This document shows positions 8,717 to 18,128 of a stretch of 64,000 nucleotides of DNA, piece after piece. Origin of the DNA: Thermostichus sp047462415 (GTDB lineage: Bacteria > Cyanobacteriota > Cyanobacteriia > Thermostichales > Thermostichaceae); assembly GCF_047462415.1 (NCBI RefSeq), contig NZ_JANSJE010000009.1, positions 1 through 64,000 of the forward strand, written 5' to 3'. Below the pieces are notes generated by a model. It was not told the origin of the DNA and ran no database searches. It worked only from the letters and a program-made list of their open reading frames with translations. The translations under genes and the position numbers were made by a program. Every line of letters starts with the position of its first letter. Within the stretch, counting starts at the first letter, position 1.

Positions 8717-9518
8717 GGCGACTTCCCCAGGCTTGCAGAAGGTTAATCACCACCAGCGACAAGAACGAGATCCCCAGCATCGCCGTCCCGATCACCGTTG
8801 CCCCGGCATAGTCGTACTGTTCCAGCCGCTGGATCACCAGCACTGCCGCGATGAGATCCCGGAAGGGGATGCTAGAGGCGATGATAACAATGGAGCCATA
8901 TTCACCCACAGCACGGGAAAACCCTAGGGCCACGCCGGTCAACACGGCGGGCAAAATCTGGGGCAGCACCACCCGCCAGAAGGTCTGCCAGCGGGAGGCG
9001 CCCAAGCTCCAGGCCGCCTCTTCCACATCTCGTTCCAGCTCCTGCAGCACCGGCTGTACCGTCCGCACCACAAAGGGAAAAGAGATAAACAGCATCGCCA
9101 CCCCCACCCCCAGCCGGGTAAAGGCAATGCGGATCCCCAAGGGGGCCAAAAGGGATCCAATCCAGCCGTTGCTGCTGTAAACGGTTGCCAGGGTGAGGCC
9201 GGCCACAGCCGTGGGCAGGGCAAAGGGCAGATCGATCAACCCCTCAAGGAGCTTTTTGCCGGGGAAGGCGTAGCGCACCAACACCCAAGCCGTCAGGGTG
9301 CCCATTACGCCGTTAACCAAAGCCGCCAGCAGCGCGGTTACAAAAGTAACCTCATAGGCGGAGAGGGCCACCGGATCCGTCGCGATCCGCCAGAACTCCG
9401 CCCAGCCGACGCTGCTGGACTTGGCGATCAAGGCCGCCAGCGGCAAGGCCAACATCAGGAAGAGATAGCCCAAGCTCAGCCGCCACGGCCAAGACAGTTG
9501 AAACCCGGCTTGCTGCAA
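8706..9518 (-). CDS. cysT: Sulfate/thiosulfate ABC transporter permease CysT (CysU)
   Basis: A 270-residue permease with multiple membrane helices. LPFALPTAVAGLTLATVY...NGWIG, the EAA loop LGASRWQTFWRVVLPQILPAVL and FSRAVGEYGSIVIIASSIPFRDLI are CysT-type. It pairs with CysW to form the sulfate channel in the cytoplasmic membrane. It follows cysA with a six-base gap on the minus strand and overlaps cysW. Confidence 0.92.
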   Translation of the reverse strand: MQQAGFQLSWPWRLSLGYLFLMLALPLAALIAKSSSVGWAEFWRIATDPVALSAYEVTFVTALLAALVNGVMGTLTAWVLVRYAFPGKKLLEGLIDLPFALPTAVAGLTLATVYSSNGWIGSLLAPLGIRIAFTRLGVGVAMLFISFPFVVRTVQPVLQELERDVEEAAWSLGASRWQTFWRVVLPQILPAVLTGVALGFSRAVGEYGSIVIIASSIPFRDLIAAVLVIQRLEQYDYAGATVIGTAMLGISFLSLVVINLLQAWGSRHET

Positions 9519-9524
9519 CTTTCC

Positions 9525-10604
9525 TCAAGCTCCCAGCGACATCGGACTCCGTCCCGCCATTGCCAGCGGGGTCATGGCAGTTTTCTTATCGTTTTTTTTG
9601 AGGGGAAAGGCCTTGACCACCTTGGGGCGGACATAGACCTGCTGCCCCACCTGCAGCGGCTGGCTGGCATATTGCTCGCGGCTGAGGTGGGCCCACAGGG
9701 ATCCGCCATCGCTGAGAATCAGCTCCGCCTGGATCTCCCGCCCCAGGTGGATGATCTCTTTGACCCAAGCCGAGACGCCGCTGCTATTGGGGTTGACCTC
9801 GATCTGCACATCGTGGGGGCGCAAGAAGAGCTGGTGCGGGCCCGCCTGGGCCTCGGGAAGCTGGCAAGATAACAGGGAGCGGGGAGAGAGCTCGTTGACC
9901 GGGCCGATGAAGCTCATGACAAAGGGAGTGGCCGGGTGATCGTAGATCTCGGCAGGGGATCCCACCTGTTCGATCCGCCCCTGGTTCATGACCACGATCT
10001 GGTCGGCTACCTCCATGGCCTCTTCCTGGTCGTGGGTAACCAAGACGGTGGTGACGTGCACCTTGTCGTGCAGGCGCCGCAGCCACTGGCGCAGCTCCTT
10101 GCGCACCCTGGCATCTAGCGCCCCAAAGGGCTCGTCCAAAAGCAAAACCTGCGGCTCCACCGCCAAGGCGCGGGCCAGCGCCACCCGCTGCCGCTGCCCA
10201 CCCGAAAGCTGCGAGGGATAGCGATCCCCAAAACCCGACAGTTGCACCAGCTCCAACAGCTCGTCCACCCGCGCCCGGATCTCGGCCCGCGAAGCTTTGC
10301 GGATCTCCAGGCCAAAGGCGATGTTCTGCCGCACCGTCATGTGCTTGAACAGGGCGTAGTGCTGGAAGACAAAGCCGACGTTGCGCTCCTGGACGCTGGC
10401 ATGGGTGGCATCCCGCCCGGTGAGGAAAATCCGCCCCGTGTCCGGCTTTTCTAGGCCGGCAATCAGGCGCAAGAGGGTAGATTTGCCGGAACCCGACGGC
10501 CCCAACAGGGCAACCAGGGATCCCGTGGGAATGGTGAGATCCGTAGGGTGGAGAGCCTGAAACTGCCCAAAACGCTTCGATACCCCTGCAATGGTGATGC
10601 CCAT
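9525..10604 (-). CDS. cysA: Sulfate/thiosulfate ABC transporter ATP-binding protein CysA
   Basis: A 359-residue ATPase that powers sulfate import. Walker A is GPSGSGKSTLL, the ABC signature is LSGGQRQRVALARAL, Walker B is LLLDEPFGALD, and the switch His is in VLVTHDQEEAMEV. Residues after ~240 form the TOBE-like C-terminal domain of the sulfate/molybdate group. ATG 10604 (MGITIAGVSKRFG) fits the family start. It leads cysA-cysT-cysW. A 28-bp element shared with the sbp upstream region lies 68 bases upstream of its start. Confidence 0.93.
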   Translation of the reverse strand: MGITIAGVSKRFGQFQALHPTDLTIPTGSLVALLGPSGSGKSTLLRLIAGLEKPDTGRIFLTGRDATHASVQERNVGFVFQHYALFKHMTVRQNIAFGLEIRKASRAEIRARVDELLELVQLSGFGDRYPSQLSGGQRQRVALARALAVEPQVLLLDEPFGALDARVRKELRQWLRRLHDKVHVTTVLVTHDQEEAMEVADQIVVMNQGRIEQVGSPAEIYDHPATPFVMSFIGPVNELSPRSLLSCQLPEAQAGPHQLFLRPHDVQIEVNPNSSGVSAWVKEIIHLGREIQAELILSDGGSLWAHLSREQYASQPLQVGQQVYVRPKVVKAFPLKKNDKKTAMTPLAMAGRSPMSLGA

Positions 10605-10671
10605 AGGTTCTGCCTAGCTAAGGGTTGGCCGGATGGCGCTGCCTATCCCTGAGGAGGTAGGGAGCCTCTAA

Positions 10672-10699
10672 TCTACGGTAAACCTGTCAACAAACCGTT
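10672..10699 (-). promoter_or_regulatory. Sulfate-gene upstream element, copy at cysA
   Basis: TCTACGGTAAACC...CAAACCGTT on the plus strand. It matches the element at 11963-11990 at 24 of 28 positions and ends in inverted ACGGT/ACCGT arms. Both copies lie upstream of minus-strand sulfate transport units (cysA and sbp), which suggests a common operator, perhaps for a CysR-type CRP-family regulator. That regulator is an inference. A dispersed repeat is the alternative. Confidence 0.5.
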
Positions 10700-10750
10700 G
10701 ATACTGCTCCCAGGATACCTTGAATGGGGATGCAAAACAAGGGAGGCTCC

Positions 10751-11806
10751 CTACAACCCAGCTTGGATGCGGTCAAACACAGCCCCATCGGCAAAGAAGC
10801 GGTTTTGGATCGTCTCCCAGCCGCCCAGGTCGGCGACGGTCACCAGCTTCTCGATGGGAGGGTACCGCCGGGCAAACTCTTGCGCCACCGTCGGCTCCAC
10901 CGGACGGAAACCCACCTCGGCAAAGGCCCGCTGCGCTTCTGGAGTAAACAGGTAGTTCACAAAGGCTTCGGCCACGGCGCGGGTTCCTTTTCGCTCCACC
11001 GTGGCATCCACCACGGCTACGGGGTTGTCGATGGAAATGTTGGGATCCGGCACCACGTAGGGCAAGGGCTGGCCGCGCAGGCCGGCCAGGATCACCTCCT
11101 GTTCGTAGGTGAGCAGGGCATCCCCCTGCCCTTTTTGGAAAAAGACATCGGTGGCTTCCCGCGAGTCCCGCGGCAGGACGCGGACATTTTTGTAGACCTG
11201 GGTGGTGAAGGCCAGGGCCTGAGGTTCAGGGACAGCACTCCAGAGGGCCAAAAAGTTCCAGCGGGCGCCCCCTGAGGTTTTGGGGTTGGCGGTAACCACC
11301 TGCAAGCCAGGCCGGGCCAGGTCCAGCCAAGAGTGGATAGCGTGGGGGTTGCCCTGCCGCGTGACGATCACCACCACCGAGCGGGTAACGATCCCTTGGT
11401 TGGGCGTGCGGCTTTCCCAGTCCGGTCGAACGAGACCGGCAGCCACAATGCGCTCCACATCCAGGCCCAGGGCCAGAGCCACCACATCGGCATCCAGCCC
11501 GTCAATGACCGCCCGCGCTTGTGTGGCCGAGCCGGCATAGCTGCTTTCTACGCGCACCTGTTGGCCGGTCTGGGCCAGCCAGTGGGCCTCAAAGGCAGGG
11601 ATGATCTGCCGGTAGGCATCGCGGGTCACCGCAAAAGAAGCTAGGAGAATCCTCACTTCCCCTTGGGATCCCACCCCGCAGCCGCCCAGCCCCAGCAGAA
11701 GTCCCAGGAGCAGGGATCCCATCGCCAGCCACCGCCCCACTCTCCCCGACCAGGCCACCGCGACAGGTGAGGGGATCCCCAATGGGTTCCCTGCTGTCCC
11801 TTCCAT
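10751..11806 (-). CDS. sbpA: Sulfate-binding periplasmic (lipo)protein
   Basis: A 351-residue solute-binding protein of the sulfate ABC transporter. After a basic, hydrophobic leader (MGSLLLGLLLGLGGCG) the Leu-Gly-Gly-Cys lipobox suggests membrane anchoring by a lipid. The mature part has SYAGSATQARAVIDGLDADVVAL, NPKTSGGARWNFLALW and LLTYEQEVI, all sulfate-binder signatures. ATG 11806 is chosen. The longer open frame upstream reads through a dispersed palindromic repeat and is unlikely to be protein. ATG 11722 just before the leader is an alternative. It is transcribed in the same direction as cysATW, with a 146-base gap. Confidence 0.88.
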   Translation of the reverse strand: MEGTAGNPLGIPSPVAVAWSGRVGRWLAMGSLLLGLLLGLGGCGVGSQGEVRILLASFAVTRDAYRQIIPAFEAHWLAQTGQQVRVESSYAGSATQARAVIDGLDADVVALALGLDVERIVAAGLVRPDWESRTPNQGIVTRSVVVIVTRQGNPHAIHSWLDLARPGLQVVTANPKTSGGARWNFLALWSAVPEPQALAFTTQVYKNVRVLPRDSREATDVFFQKGQGDALLTYEQEVILAGLRGQPLPYVVPDPNISIDNPVAVVDATVERKGTRAVAEAFVNYLFTPEAQRAFAEVGFRPVEPTVAQEFARRYPPIEKLVTVADLGGWETIQNRFFADGAVFDRIQAGL

Positions 11807-11844
11807 GTTCACCCCTATCCCCAAAAACTTCTCCACTTCTGTGT

Positions 11845-11915
11845 CCCTCACCCCCGGCCCCTCTCCCAAAGGGAAATTGCCCTCACCCCCAGCCCCTCTC
11901 CCAAAGGGAGAGGGG
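11845..11915. repeat. Dispersed REP-like palindrome, two tandem copies (copies 2 and 3)
   Basis: Two head-to-tail copies of the CCCTCACCCCC-x-GCCCCTCTCCC element. The first (11845-11874) has lost its distal arm. The second has a perfect stem, CCCCTCTCCC (11893-11902), AAA loop, GGGAGAGGGG (11906-11915). They lie just upstream of the sbp start and could affect its leader RNA. Confidence 0.8.
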
Positions 11916-11962
11916 AGCTGAAGGGCTTTGCAACCCGTGAGGCTGGCTGCCGCTCTTCACAT

Positions 11963-11990
11963 TCTACGGTAAGCCGGTCGGCAAACCGTT
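11963..11990 (-). promoter_or_regulatory. Sulfate-gene upstream element, copy at sbp
   Basis: TCTACGGTAAGCC...CAAACCGTT, the partner of the element at 10672-10699. Four differences in 28 positions, with the ACGGT/ACCGT arms unchanged. It lies about 157 bases upstream of the sbp ATG. Shared occurrence before two sulfate-uptake units supports a regulatory role, which is not proven. Confidence 0.5.
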
Positions 11991-12007
11991 TTTAGGGCCA
12001 GGGATCC

Positions 12008-14752
12008 CTAGGCAGGGCAGGGGGTGGGGAGCGCCGCATCGGCAGCGAGATCCAGCGTGGCCCTGAGGAGGCCGGGATCCTCTGAAGAGGGGAGCAACTG
12101 GAACCCCAAGCGCCTGCAGAGGCGGCGCATGCCCTCGTTTTCGCTGAGCACCTCGCCGGTGAGGCGCCGGATCCCTTCGCAGCGGGCCACCTGAATCAAG
12201 CGGGTCAGCAGCTCCGTGCCGATCCCCTGTCTTTGGTAGGGATCCGCCACCAACAGGGCAAACTCGGCTTCTTCGGGAGGGCCGTGTTTTTTGGAGAGGC
12301 GGCTGATGCCGAGGATTGTAGCTTCTGGCTCCTGTTTTTCCGCCACCAGGGCGATCTCGCGGTCGTAGTCGTTAAAGCAGATGCGAACCAAGCGCTCGTG
12401 GGCGATGCGGGCGCTGTATTTGATGGAGTGGAAGTAGCGCAGGTAGATGCTGTAGTCGGAGACGTGGCGGTGAAACTGGATCACCAGCGGCTCGTCTTCG
12501 GGACGGATGGGGCGGATGATGATGCCCTCGCGGAAGGGCCAACTGTACTGGCTGGGGTAGGGGCGGATGGCCAACGGCACGGGTGGTTCTTGCTCCGAGC
12601 GCAAAATGACGCGGGCATCCAAAGCCAGCAGTTGCTCGCCCGAGGCCAGCAGGGGGTTGATGTCGATCTCTTGGATCTGCCGCTGTTCGGCCACCAGTTG
12701 GCTGAAGCGCACCAAGAGCTGTTCCAGCGCTTCCAGATTGACGGCTCGGCGCCCCCGCACCCCCTTGAGGGCCTTGTAGATGAGGGTATTCTCCATCAGG
12801 CGGCGCGCCAAGGTGGTGTTGAGGGGGGGAAGGCCAATGGCGCGATCCTGGAACACCTCCACCAGTTGGCCGCCGCTGCCAAACAGCAACACCGGCCCAA
12901 ACTGGGGATCCTCGCTGCTGCCCAGGATCAGCTCGTAGCCGTCGGTGCGGATCATCGGCTGCACCGTCACCCCTTGGAAGTGCTCTGGCCCTGCTTTCTC
13001 ACTGACGTTGCGGCGAATCTGGGCGAAGGCCCGCCGCACCGCTTCGGCATCGGGCAGGTTGAGCTGCACGCCGCCCACGTCGCTCTTGTGGGTGAGGGTG
13101 TGGGAGTAGAGCTTCAGCACCACCGGGTAGCCCATTTCTGCGGCGGCCTCTACCGCTGCTTCCGGGCTATTGGCCACCCGCGTGGGCACCACCGGGATCC
13201 CGTAGGCGGCCAGGATCTCCTTGGACTCGACCTCGGTTAAGAGCCGGCGACCTTGCTGCCGGGCTTGGCCGAGAATTTGTTGCACCCTCTCGCGCTCGAC
13301 CGCTGTTGCAGGGAGCAGAGTGGGAGTTTCGTAGAGGGCCTTGAGGTTGTCGCTAAAGCGCCACAGATAGCTGAACACCCGTGCCGCCTGATCCGGATAG
13401 CGGTAGGTGGGGATCCCCGCTTGGTTAAGGATCTGCTCGCCGGCATCCACCAAGTCTCCCCCCATCCAACTGGCCAGGATGGGTTGGCGGGAGCCGCTGC
13501 GCCGCCAGGTCTCTGCCACCTTGGCAGCAGTGGCGGTGGGATCCGTCATTGCCTGGGGGGTGAGGATCACCAAACAGCCCTGGCTGGCGGGATCCCGCAG
13601 CACGATCTCCAGCGCCTGGGCAAAGCGCTCCGGCCCGGCATCGCCCAAAATATCAATGGGATTGCCGTGGCTCCAGTGGGGCGGCAGGATGGAGTTAAGC
13701 TGCTCCAGGGTTTGGGGAGAGAGCTGGGCCAGGGATCCCCCGGCGCGGATGAGGGTGTCGGTGGCCAGCACCCCCGGTCCGCCGGCATTGGTGAGGATGC
13801 TGAGGTGGGGGCCCTGCGGGCGGGGCTGTTTGGCCAGCACCTCCGCCATGTCGAAGAGGTCTTCGATGTGATCCACCCGCAGCACACCGCAGCGGCGGAA
13901 GGCTGCATCCAAAACCGCGTCGCTGCCGGTGAGGGATCCCGTGTGGGAAGCTGCCGCCTGGGCCGCCGCCTGGGTACGCCCCGCCTTGATGACAATAATC
14001 GGCTTGCTCAGCGCCACCTCGCGGGCCGCCGACACAAACGACCGCGCGTCCCCAATCGACTCCATGTAGAGGACAATGCTGTGGGTATGGGGATCCTCGC
14101 CCAGATAGTCGATGAGATCCCCCCAGCCCACATCCAGCATGGATCCCAGGGAGATGAAGGCGCTAAAGCCGACATTTTCCCGCAGGCTCCAGTCCAGGAT
14201 CGAGGTGCAGAGCGCCCCGCTTTGGCTGATAAACCCCACGTTGCCGGGTCGGGCCATCTGGGCAGCAAAGGTGGCATTGAGGCCAGTGTGGGGATTTTGG
14301 ATCCCCAGGCAGTTGGGACCAATGAGGCGCAGCTTGCCGCGGGCAGCCTCTTGGATGGCCTTTTCCAGCTCCAGCCCCTCCGGGCCAATTTCCTTAAAGC
14401 CTGCCGAGAGGACAATGGCCCCCTTGACGCCGGTCTCGACGCATTCTTGGATAACCGCCGGCACCCCGGCTGCCGGGATGGCGATGATGGCCAGATCCAC
14501 CGGCTCCGGCAGAGCAGAGAGCCGCTCGTAGGCCCGGATGCCCAACACCTGGTGCCGCTTGGGGTTGACCGGGTAGACCGTGCCGCCAAAGGGGTGGCTG
14601 ATCAGGTTCCAGAGCACCGTGCGCCCCACACTGCCCTCGCGCTCTGTTGCCCCCACCACCGCCACCGAGCGGGGCAGAAAAATGGGATCTAAGGGGTGGG
14701 ATCTGGCCTTCCAGATGTCCAGGCTGGGATCGGGGCGGTGCAGCGTAGCCAT
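12008..14752 (-). CDS. ADP-forming acyl/acetyl-CoA ligase-like protein fused to a GNAT acetyltransferase
   Basis: A 914-residue multidomain protein. In order: CoA-binding domain (FLPRSVAVVGATEREGSVG), succinyl-CoA-ligase-like domain (GFISQSGALCTSILDW, and SHTGSLTGSDAVLDAAF with the candidate phospho-His), ATP-grasp domain (LKLYSHTLTHKSDVGGVQLNL), and a C-terminal GNAT domain (VADPYQRQGIGTELLTRL) from about residue 740. The same architecture is known in Pat/YfiQ protein lysine acetyltransferases, where the ligase part is inactive, and in ADP-forming acetyl-CoA synthetases that make ATP from acetyl-CoA. The candidate His and a location next to adhE favour energy-conserving acetate formation, possibly with acetylation control. 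Confidence 0.82.
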   Translation of the reverse strand: MATLHRPDPSLDIWKARSHPLDPIFLPRSVAVVGATEREGSVGRTVLWNLISHPFGGTVYPVNPKRHQVLGIRAYERLSALPEPVDLAIIAIPAAGVPAVIQECVETGVKGAIVLSAGFKEIGPEGLELEKAIQEAARGKLRLIGPNCLGIQNPHTGLNATFAAQMARPGNVGFISQSGALCTSILDWSLRENVGFSAFISLGSMLDVGWGDLIDYLGEDPHTHSIVLYMESIGDARSFVSAAREVALSKPIIVIKAGRTQAAAQAAASHTGSLTGSDAVLDAAFRRCGVLRVDHIEDLFDMAEVLAKQPRPQGPHLSILTNAGGPGVLATDTLIRAGGSLAQLSPQTLEQLNSILPPHWSHGNPIDILGDAGPERFAQALEIVLRDPASQGCLVILTPQAMTDPTATAAKVAETWRRSGSRQPILASWMGGDLVDAGEQILNQAGIPTYRYPDQAARVFSYLWRFSDNLKALYETPTLLPATAVERERVQQILGQARQQGRRLLTEVESKEILAAYGIPVVPTRVANSPEAAVEAAAEMGYPVVLKLYSHTLTHKSDVGGVQLNLPDAEAVRRAFAQIRRNVSEKAGPEHFQGVTVQPMIRTDGYELILGSSEDPQFGPVLLFGSGGQLVEVFQDRAIGLPPLNTTLARRLMENTLIYKALKGVRGRRAVNLEALEQLLVRFSQLVAEQRQIQEIDINPLLASGEQLLALDARVILRSEQEPPVPLAIRPYPSQYSWPFREGIIIRPIRPEDEPLVIQFHRHVSDYSIYLRYFHSIKYSARIAHERLVRICFNDYDREIALVAEKQEPEATILGISRLSKKHGPPEEAEFALLVADPYQRQGIGTELLTRLIQVARCEGIRRLTGEVLSENEGMRRLCRRLGFQLLPSSEDPGLLRATLDLAADAALPTPCPA

Positions 14753-14807
14753 AGCCGTTGCAAGGAGGGAAGGGAGAAGTACGTTTTGGCGGGGAGGAAG
14801 GCCGACC

Positions 14808-17438
14808 TTAAACCAGAGCCGGCTCCGGCTGGTGGTAGAGGGCAGCCTCCACCCGGCAGCCCCGATAGGCCAAGACGTACAGCTCCTTCATATCCTGAAT
14901 GAGGGGGTAGCGGGGGTTGGCGCCGGTGCATTGGTCATCAAAAGCCTGCTCCGCCATCGCTTCCAGACGGTCGTAAAAGGCCTGCTCGCTCTCGCTGAGG
15001 GCCTCGCGAATGCTGGCCGGGATCCCCAGCTTCCGCTTCAGCTCCTCGATGGCCTCGATAAGGCGCATGACCTTTTCCTCATCATTGGCTCCCCCCAACT
15101 GCAGGTAATCGGCAATTTCGGCATAGCGGTGCTTGGCGTTGGGATAGCGGTATTGGGGAAAGATGGCCTGCTTGAAGGGGGCGTCGGTGGCGTTGTAGCG
15201 GATGACGTGGGTAATCATCAGGGCATTGGCCAGGCCGTGGGGCAGGTGGAAGGTGGATCCCAGCTTGTGGGCCAAAGAGTGGCACACCCCCAAAAAGGCG
15301 TTGGCAAAGGCCATGCCGGCAAGGGTGGCGGCGTAGTGGACTTTTTCCCGCGCTTCTGGATCCTCAGCTCCCTTCTCGTAGGCCCGCGGCAGGTAGGTCA
15401 TCAGCAGCTTAATTGCCTGCAGCGCCAGCCCGTCGGTAAACTCGCTGGCCATCACCGAGACATAGGCTTCCAAGGCGTGGGTGAGGGCATCGATGCCGCC
15501 GTAAGCCGTCAGCTTCTTGGGCATCTTCAGGGTGAGATCCGGATCGACAATGGCCATGCTGGGGGTGAGGGCGTAGTCGGCCAGGGGGTACTTGATCCCC
15601 ACCCGGTCATCGGTCACCACCGCAAAGGGCGTTACCTCGGATCCCGTCCCGGAAGTGGTGGGGATGCAGACCAGTTGGGCTTTTTGCCCCAGCGGCGGCA
15701 GCTCGTAGACCCGCTTGCGGATGTCCATAAAGCGCGTTGCCAGGCCTTCAAACTCCACCTGGGGCTGCTCGTACATCAGCCACATCACCTTGGCCGCATC
15801 CATCGGGGATCCGCCGCCCACGGCGATGATGACATCTGGCTGAAACTGGCGCAACTGCTCCAGGCCGCGGTTGATGTTGCTGAGGGTGGGATCCGGCTCC
15901 ACATCGTGGTAGACATCCCAGTTCACGTGCAGCTCGTCCAAAACCTGGGTAACCGGCTGCAGCACACCCAGCTCGAAGAGGGGCTTATCGGTCACCAAAA
16001 AAGCCCGTTTTTTGCCGGCCAACTCCCGCAGCGCCACCGGTAGACATCCCGGCTTGAAGTAGATCTTGGGCGGCACCCGGAACCAGAGCATATTTTCCCG
16101 CCGGTAGGCCACGGTTTTAATGTTGAGCAGGTGGCGCGGCCCCACATTGTCGGAGACCGAGTTGCCCCCCCACGTGCCACAGCCCAAAGTTAACGAGGGA
16201 TCCAGCCTAAAGTTGTAGAGATCCCCAATCGCCCCCTGCGAAGAGGGGGTGTTGATCAGCACCCGCGCTGTTTGTAGGGCATTCTCAAAGTAGGCAATAT
16301 CATCTCGATTGGCTGGATCGGTATACAAAACAGAGGTGTGGCCCCGTCCGCCAAAATTGACCAGTTGGACAGCAACATCGACGGCGCTGTGGAAATCCTT
16401 GGCACGGTAGAAGGCCAAAACAGGGGCCAATTTTTCGTAGGAAAACGGCTCTTCGGGCCCCACCTTGTCCACTTCCCCAATCAGCAGCTTGGTGCCTTCG
16501 GGTACCTGGATCCCGGCTAGAGCGGCAATGGTCTGCACCGATTGGCCGACAATAGCTGGATTGAGACGGCCATCCTTGAGGAGGATGCGGCGCACCGCTT
16601 GCGTTTGTTCCGGATCCAAAAAGTAGGCCCCTTGATGACAAAATTCCGCCTTCACCTGCTCATAAACGGCCTCCGCCACAATCACCGCCTGTTCCGAGGC
16701 GCAGATCATGCCGTTGTCAAAAGTTTTGCTGAGCAAGATTGAACTGACGGCCATGGGAATGTCGGCACTGGTGTCGATGACCGCCGGCGTGTTGCCCGCC
16801 CCCACGCCCAGCGAGGGGTGGCCGGAGGAATAGGCCGCCTTGACCATGCCGGGGCCGCCGGTGGCCAGGATCAATTTCACCTCCGGATGCTGCATCAAAG
16901 CCTGAGAAAGCTCAATCGTGGGCTCGTCAATCCAGCCAATCAAGCCCACAGGCGCGCCTGCCGCCTCAGCCGCCTCTTTGACCACTTTGGCTGCAGCGAT
17001 GGTGCATCGTTTGGCGCGGGGGTGAGGCGCAAAAATGATGGCGTTGCGGGTTTTCAGAGTGATGAGGGCTTTGAAAAGGGTCGTCGAAGTGGGATTGGTG
17101 ACCGGCACAATGCCCGCCAAAAGCCCCACCGGCTCGGCAATGCGCTCGTAGCCAAAGCTCTCGTCCCGCTCAATGACGCCACAGGTTTTCTCGTGTTTGT
17201 ACTTGTTGTAAATGTATTCAGAGGCAAAGTGATTTTTGATCACCTTGTCTTCCACAATGCCCATGCCGGTCTCCTCTACGGCCAGCTTGGCCAAGGGGAT
17301 CCGCTCGTTGTTGGCCGCCAGGGCAGCTTTGTGAAAGATTCGATCCACCTGCTCCTGGGTGAAGGTGGCATACTCAGCCTGGGCAGCTTTCACCTGCTGG
17401 ATTAAAGCTTCCAGTTCCTCGAGATTGGTAACAGGCAT
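14808..17438 (-). CDS. adhE: Bifunctional acetaldehyde-CoA/alcohol dehydrogenase
   Basis: An 876-residue AdhE that reduces acetyl-CoA through acetaldehyde to ethanol and so re-oxidises NADH in dark anoxia. The N-terminal aldehyde dehydrogenase half has GGPGMVKAAYSSGHPSLGVG and the catalytic Cys in FDNGMICASEQ. The linker holds LGCGTWGGNSVSDNVGPRHL. The C-terminal iron-dependent alcohol dehydrogenase half has GGGSPMDAAKVMW, PTTSGTGSEVTPFAV and the metal-binding His block HSLAHKLGSTFHLPHG. Full family length. It lies 55 bases upstream of the CoA-ligase/GNAT gene on the same strand, so the two are probably one operon. Confidence 0.95.
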   Translation of the reverse strand: MPVTNLEELEALIQQVKAAQAEYATFTQEQVDRIFHKAALAANNERIPLAKLAVEETGMGIVEDKVIKNHFASEYIYNKYKHEKTCGVIERDESFGYERIAEPVGLLAGIVPVTNPTSTTLFKALITLKTRNAIIFAPHPRAKRCTIAAAKVVKEAAEAAGAPVGLIGWIDEPTIELSQALMQHPEVKLILATGGPGMVKAAYSSGHPSLGVGAGNTPAVIDTSADIPMAVSSILLSKTFDNGMICASEQAVIVAEAVYEQVKAEFCHQGAYFLDPEQTQAVRRILLKDGRLNPAIVGQSVQTIAALAGIQVPEGTKLLIGEVDKVGPEEPFSYEKLAPVLAFYRAKDFHSAVDVAVQLVNFGGRGHTSVLYTDPANRDDIAYFENALQTARVLINTPSSQGAIGDLYNFRLDPSLTLGCGTWGGNSVSDNVGPRHLLNIKTVAYRRENMLWFRVPPKIYFKPGCLPVALRELAGKKRAFLVTDKPLFELGVLQPVTQVLDELHVNWDVYHDVEPDPTLSNINRGLEQLRQFQPDVIIAVGGGSPMDAAKVMWLMYEQPQVEFEGLATRFMDIRKRVYELPPLGQKAQLVCIPTTSGTGSEVTPFAVVTDDRVGIKYPLADYALTPSMAIVDPDLTLKMPKKLTAYGGIDALTHALEAYVSVMASEFTDGLALQAIKLLMTYLPRAYEKGAEDPEAREKVHYAATLAGMAFANAFLGVCHSLAHKLGSTFHLPHGLANALMITHVIRYNATDAPFKQAIFPQYRYPNAKHRYAEIADYLQLGGANDEEKVMRLIEAIEELKRKLGIPASIREALSESEQAFYDRLEAMAEQAFDDQCTGANPRYPLIQDMKELYVLAYRGCRVEAALYHQPEPALV

Positions 17439-17529
17439 AGGTGGATCCCTCCAAAATCACATCCATACGGGTTAAAAGTTGAGGCAACCATTAGAAATTG
17501 CTGGAAAACTCCATAGGCTCACTGGCTGG

Positions 17530-17940
17530 CTAAGCGCCCACAGGTGCGGGAACCTGGATCTCGGTGGTCATTTTTGGGGGATGGGTGAGGGTGTTGTGGA
17601 TGATGCAAGCGTCGACAGCTTTTTCTAGGCCCTTTTGCTGCCTTTCGTCGAGCGGGATCCCCGTCTGAACGCGAATGCAAATGTTGTCTAAGCGGCTGGG
17701 GTGCTCAACTTTATCTGCAGTAACAACCACTTCCAGCCCTCGAGGATCCAACTGCCGCGCTTCCAGATACTTGACGGCATAAAAGCCAACACAAGCACCC
17801 AAAGAGGCCAAAAACCACTCCGGCGGCGTCATTCCCTGATCTTGGCCGTGGTTGTCCAAGGGCTGATCGCTGAGGATGCGATGGCCGCGGCTTTCGGCTT
17901 GAAATTGAACGCCATTCTGGTAGGTTACGCGCACTTCCAC
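17530..17940 (-). CDS. OsmC-like protein
   Basis: A 136-residue OsmC/Ohr-fold protein. Visible are the QAESRGHRILSDQP strand, the family helix PEWFLASLGACVGFYAVKYLE with a conserved Cys, and a C-terminal Cys in VDACIIHNTLTHPP. OsmC proteins reduce organic hydroperoxides with paired cysteines, and the spacing here suggests the YhfA-like branch. ATG 17940 is preceded by GGAGGGATCCC. It lies between adhE and pflA on the same strand. Confidence 0.82.
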   Translation of the reverse strand: MEVRVTYQNGVQFQAESRGHRILSDQPLDNHGQDQGMTPPEWFLASLGACVGFYAVKYLEARQLDPRGLEVVVTADKVEHPSRLDNICIRVQTGIPLDERQQKGLEKAVDACIIHNTLTHPPKMTTEIQVPAPVGA

Positions 17941-18128
17941 TGGGGATCCCTCCTCTATTTTTCCATCTGCCAGAGTTGACCAGCTCCTAGCCTATAAGTT
18001 CAACCTAGCGCTACTTTAGGGGCAGCCTAAGAATTTTAGAGATGACTTTGGGATCAAGCTGATGCAAATGGGGATTGACTCTGTTTTTGTTACTGTTGCT
18101 ACGGCAATAAACTAAGTCTTAGCAGCCA

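Noticed and set aside
13253..16043. Long plus-strand frames (13253-14692 and 14580-16043) opposite the CoA-ligase and adhE genes.
   Set aside because: Antisense to well-conserved enzymes; composition typical of shadow frames.
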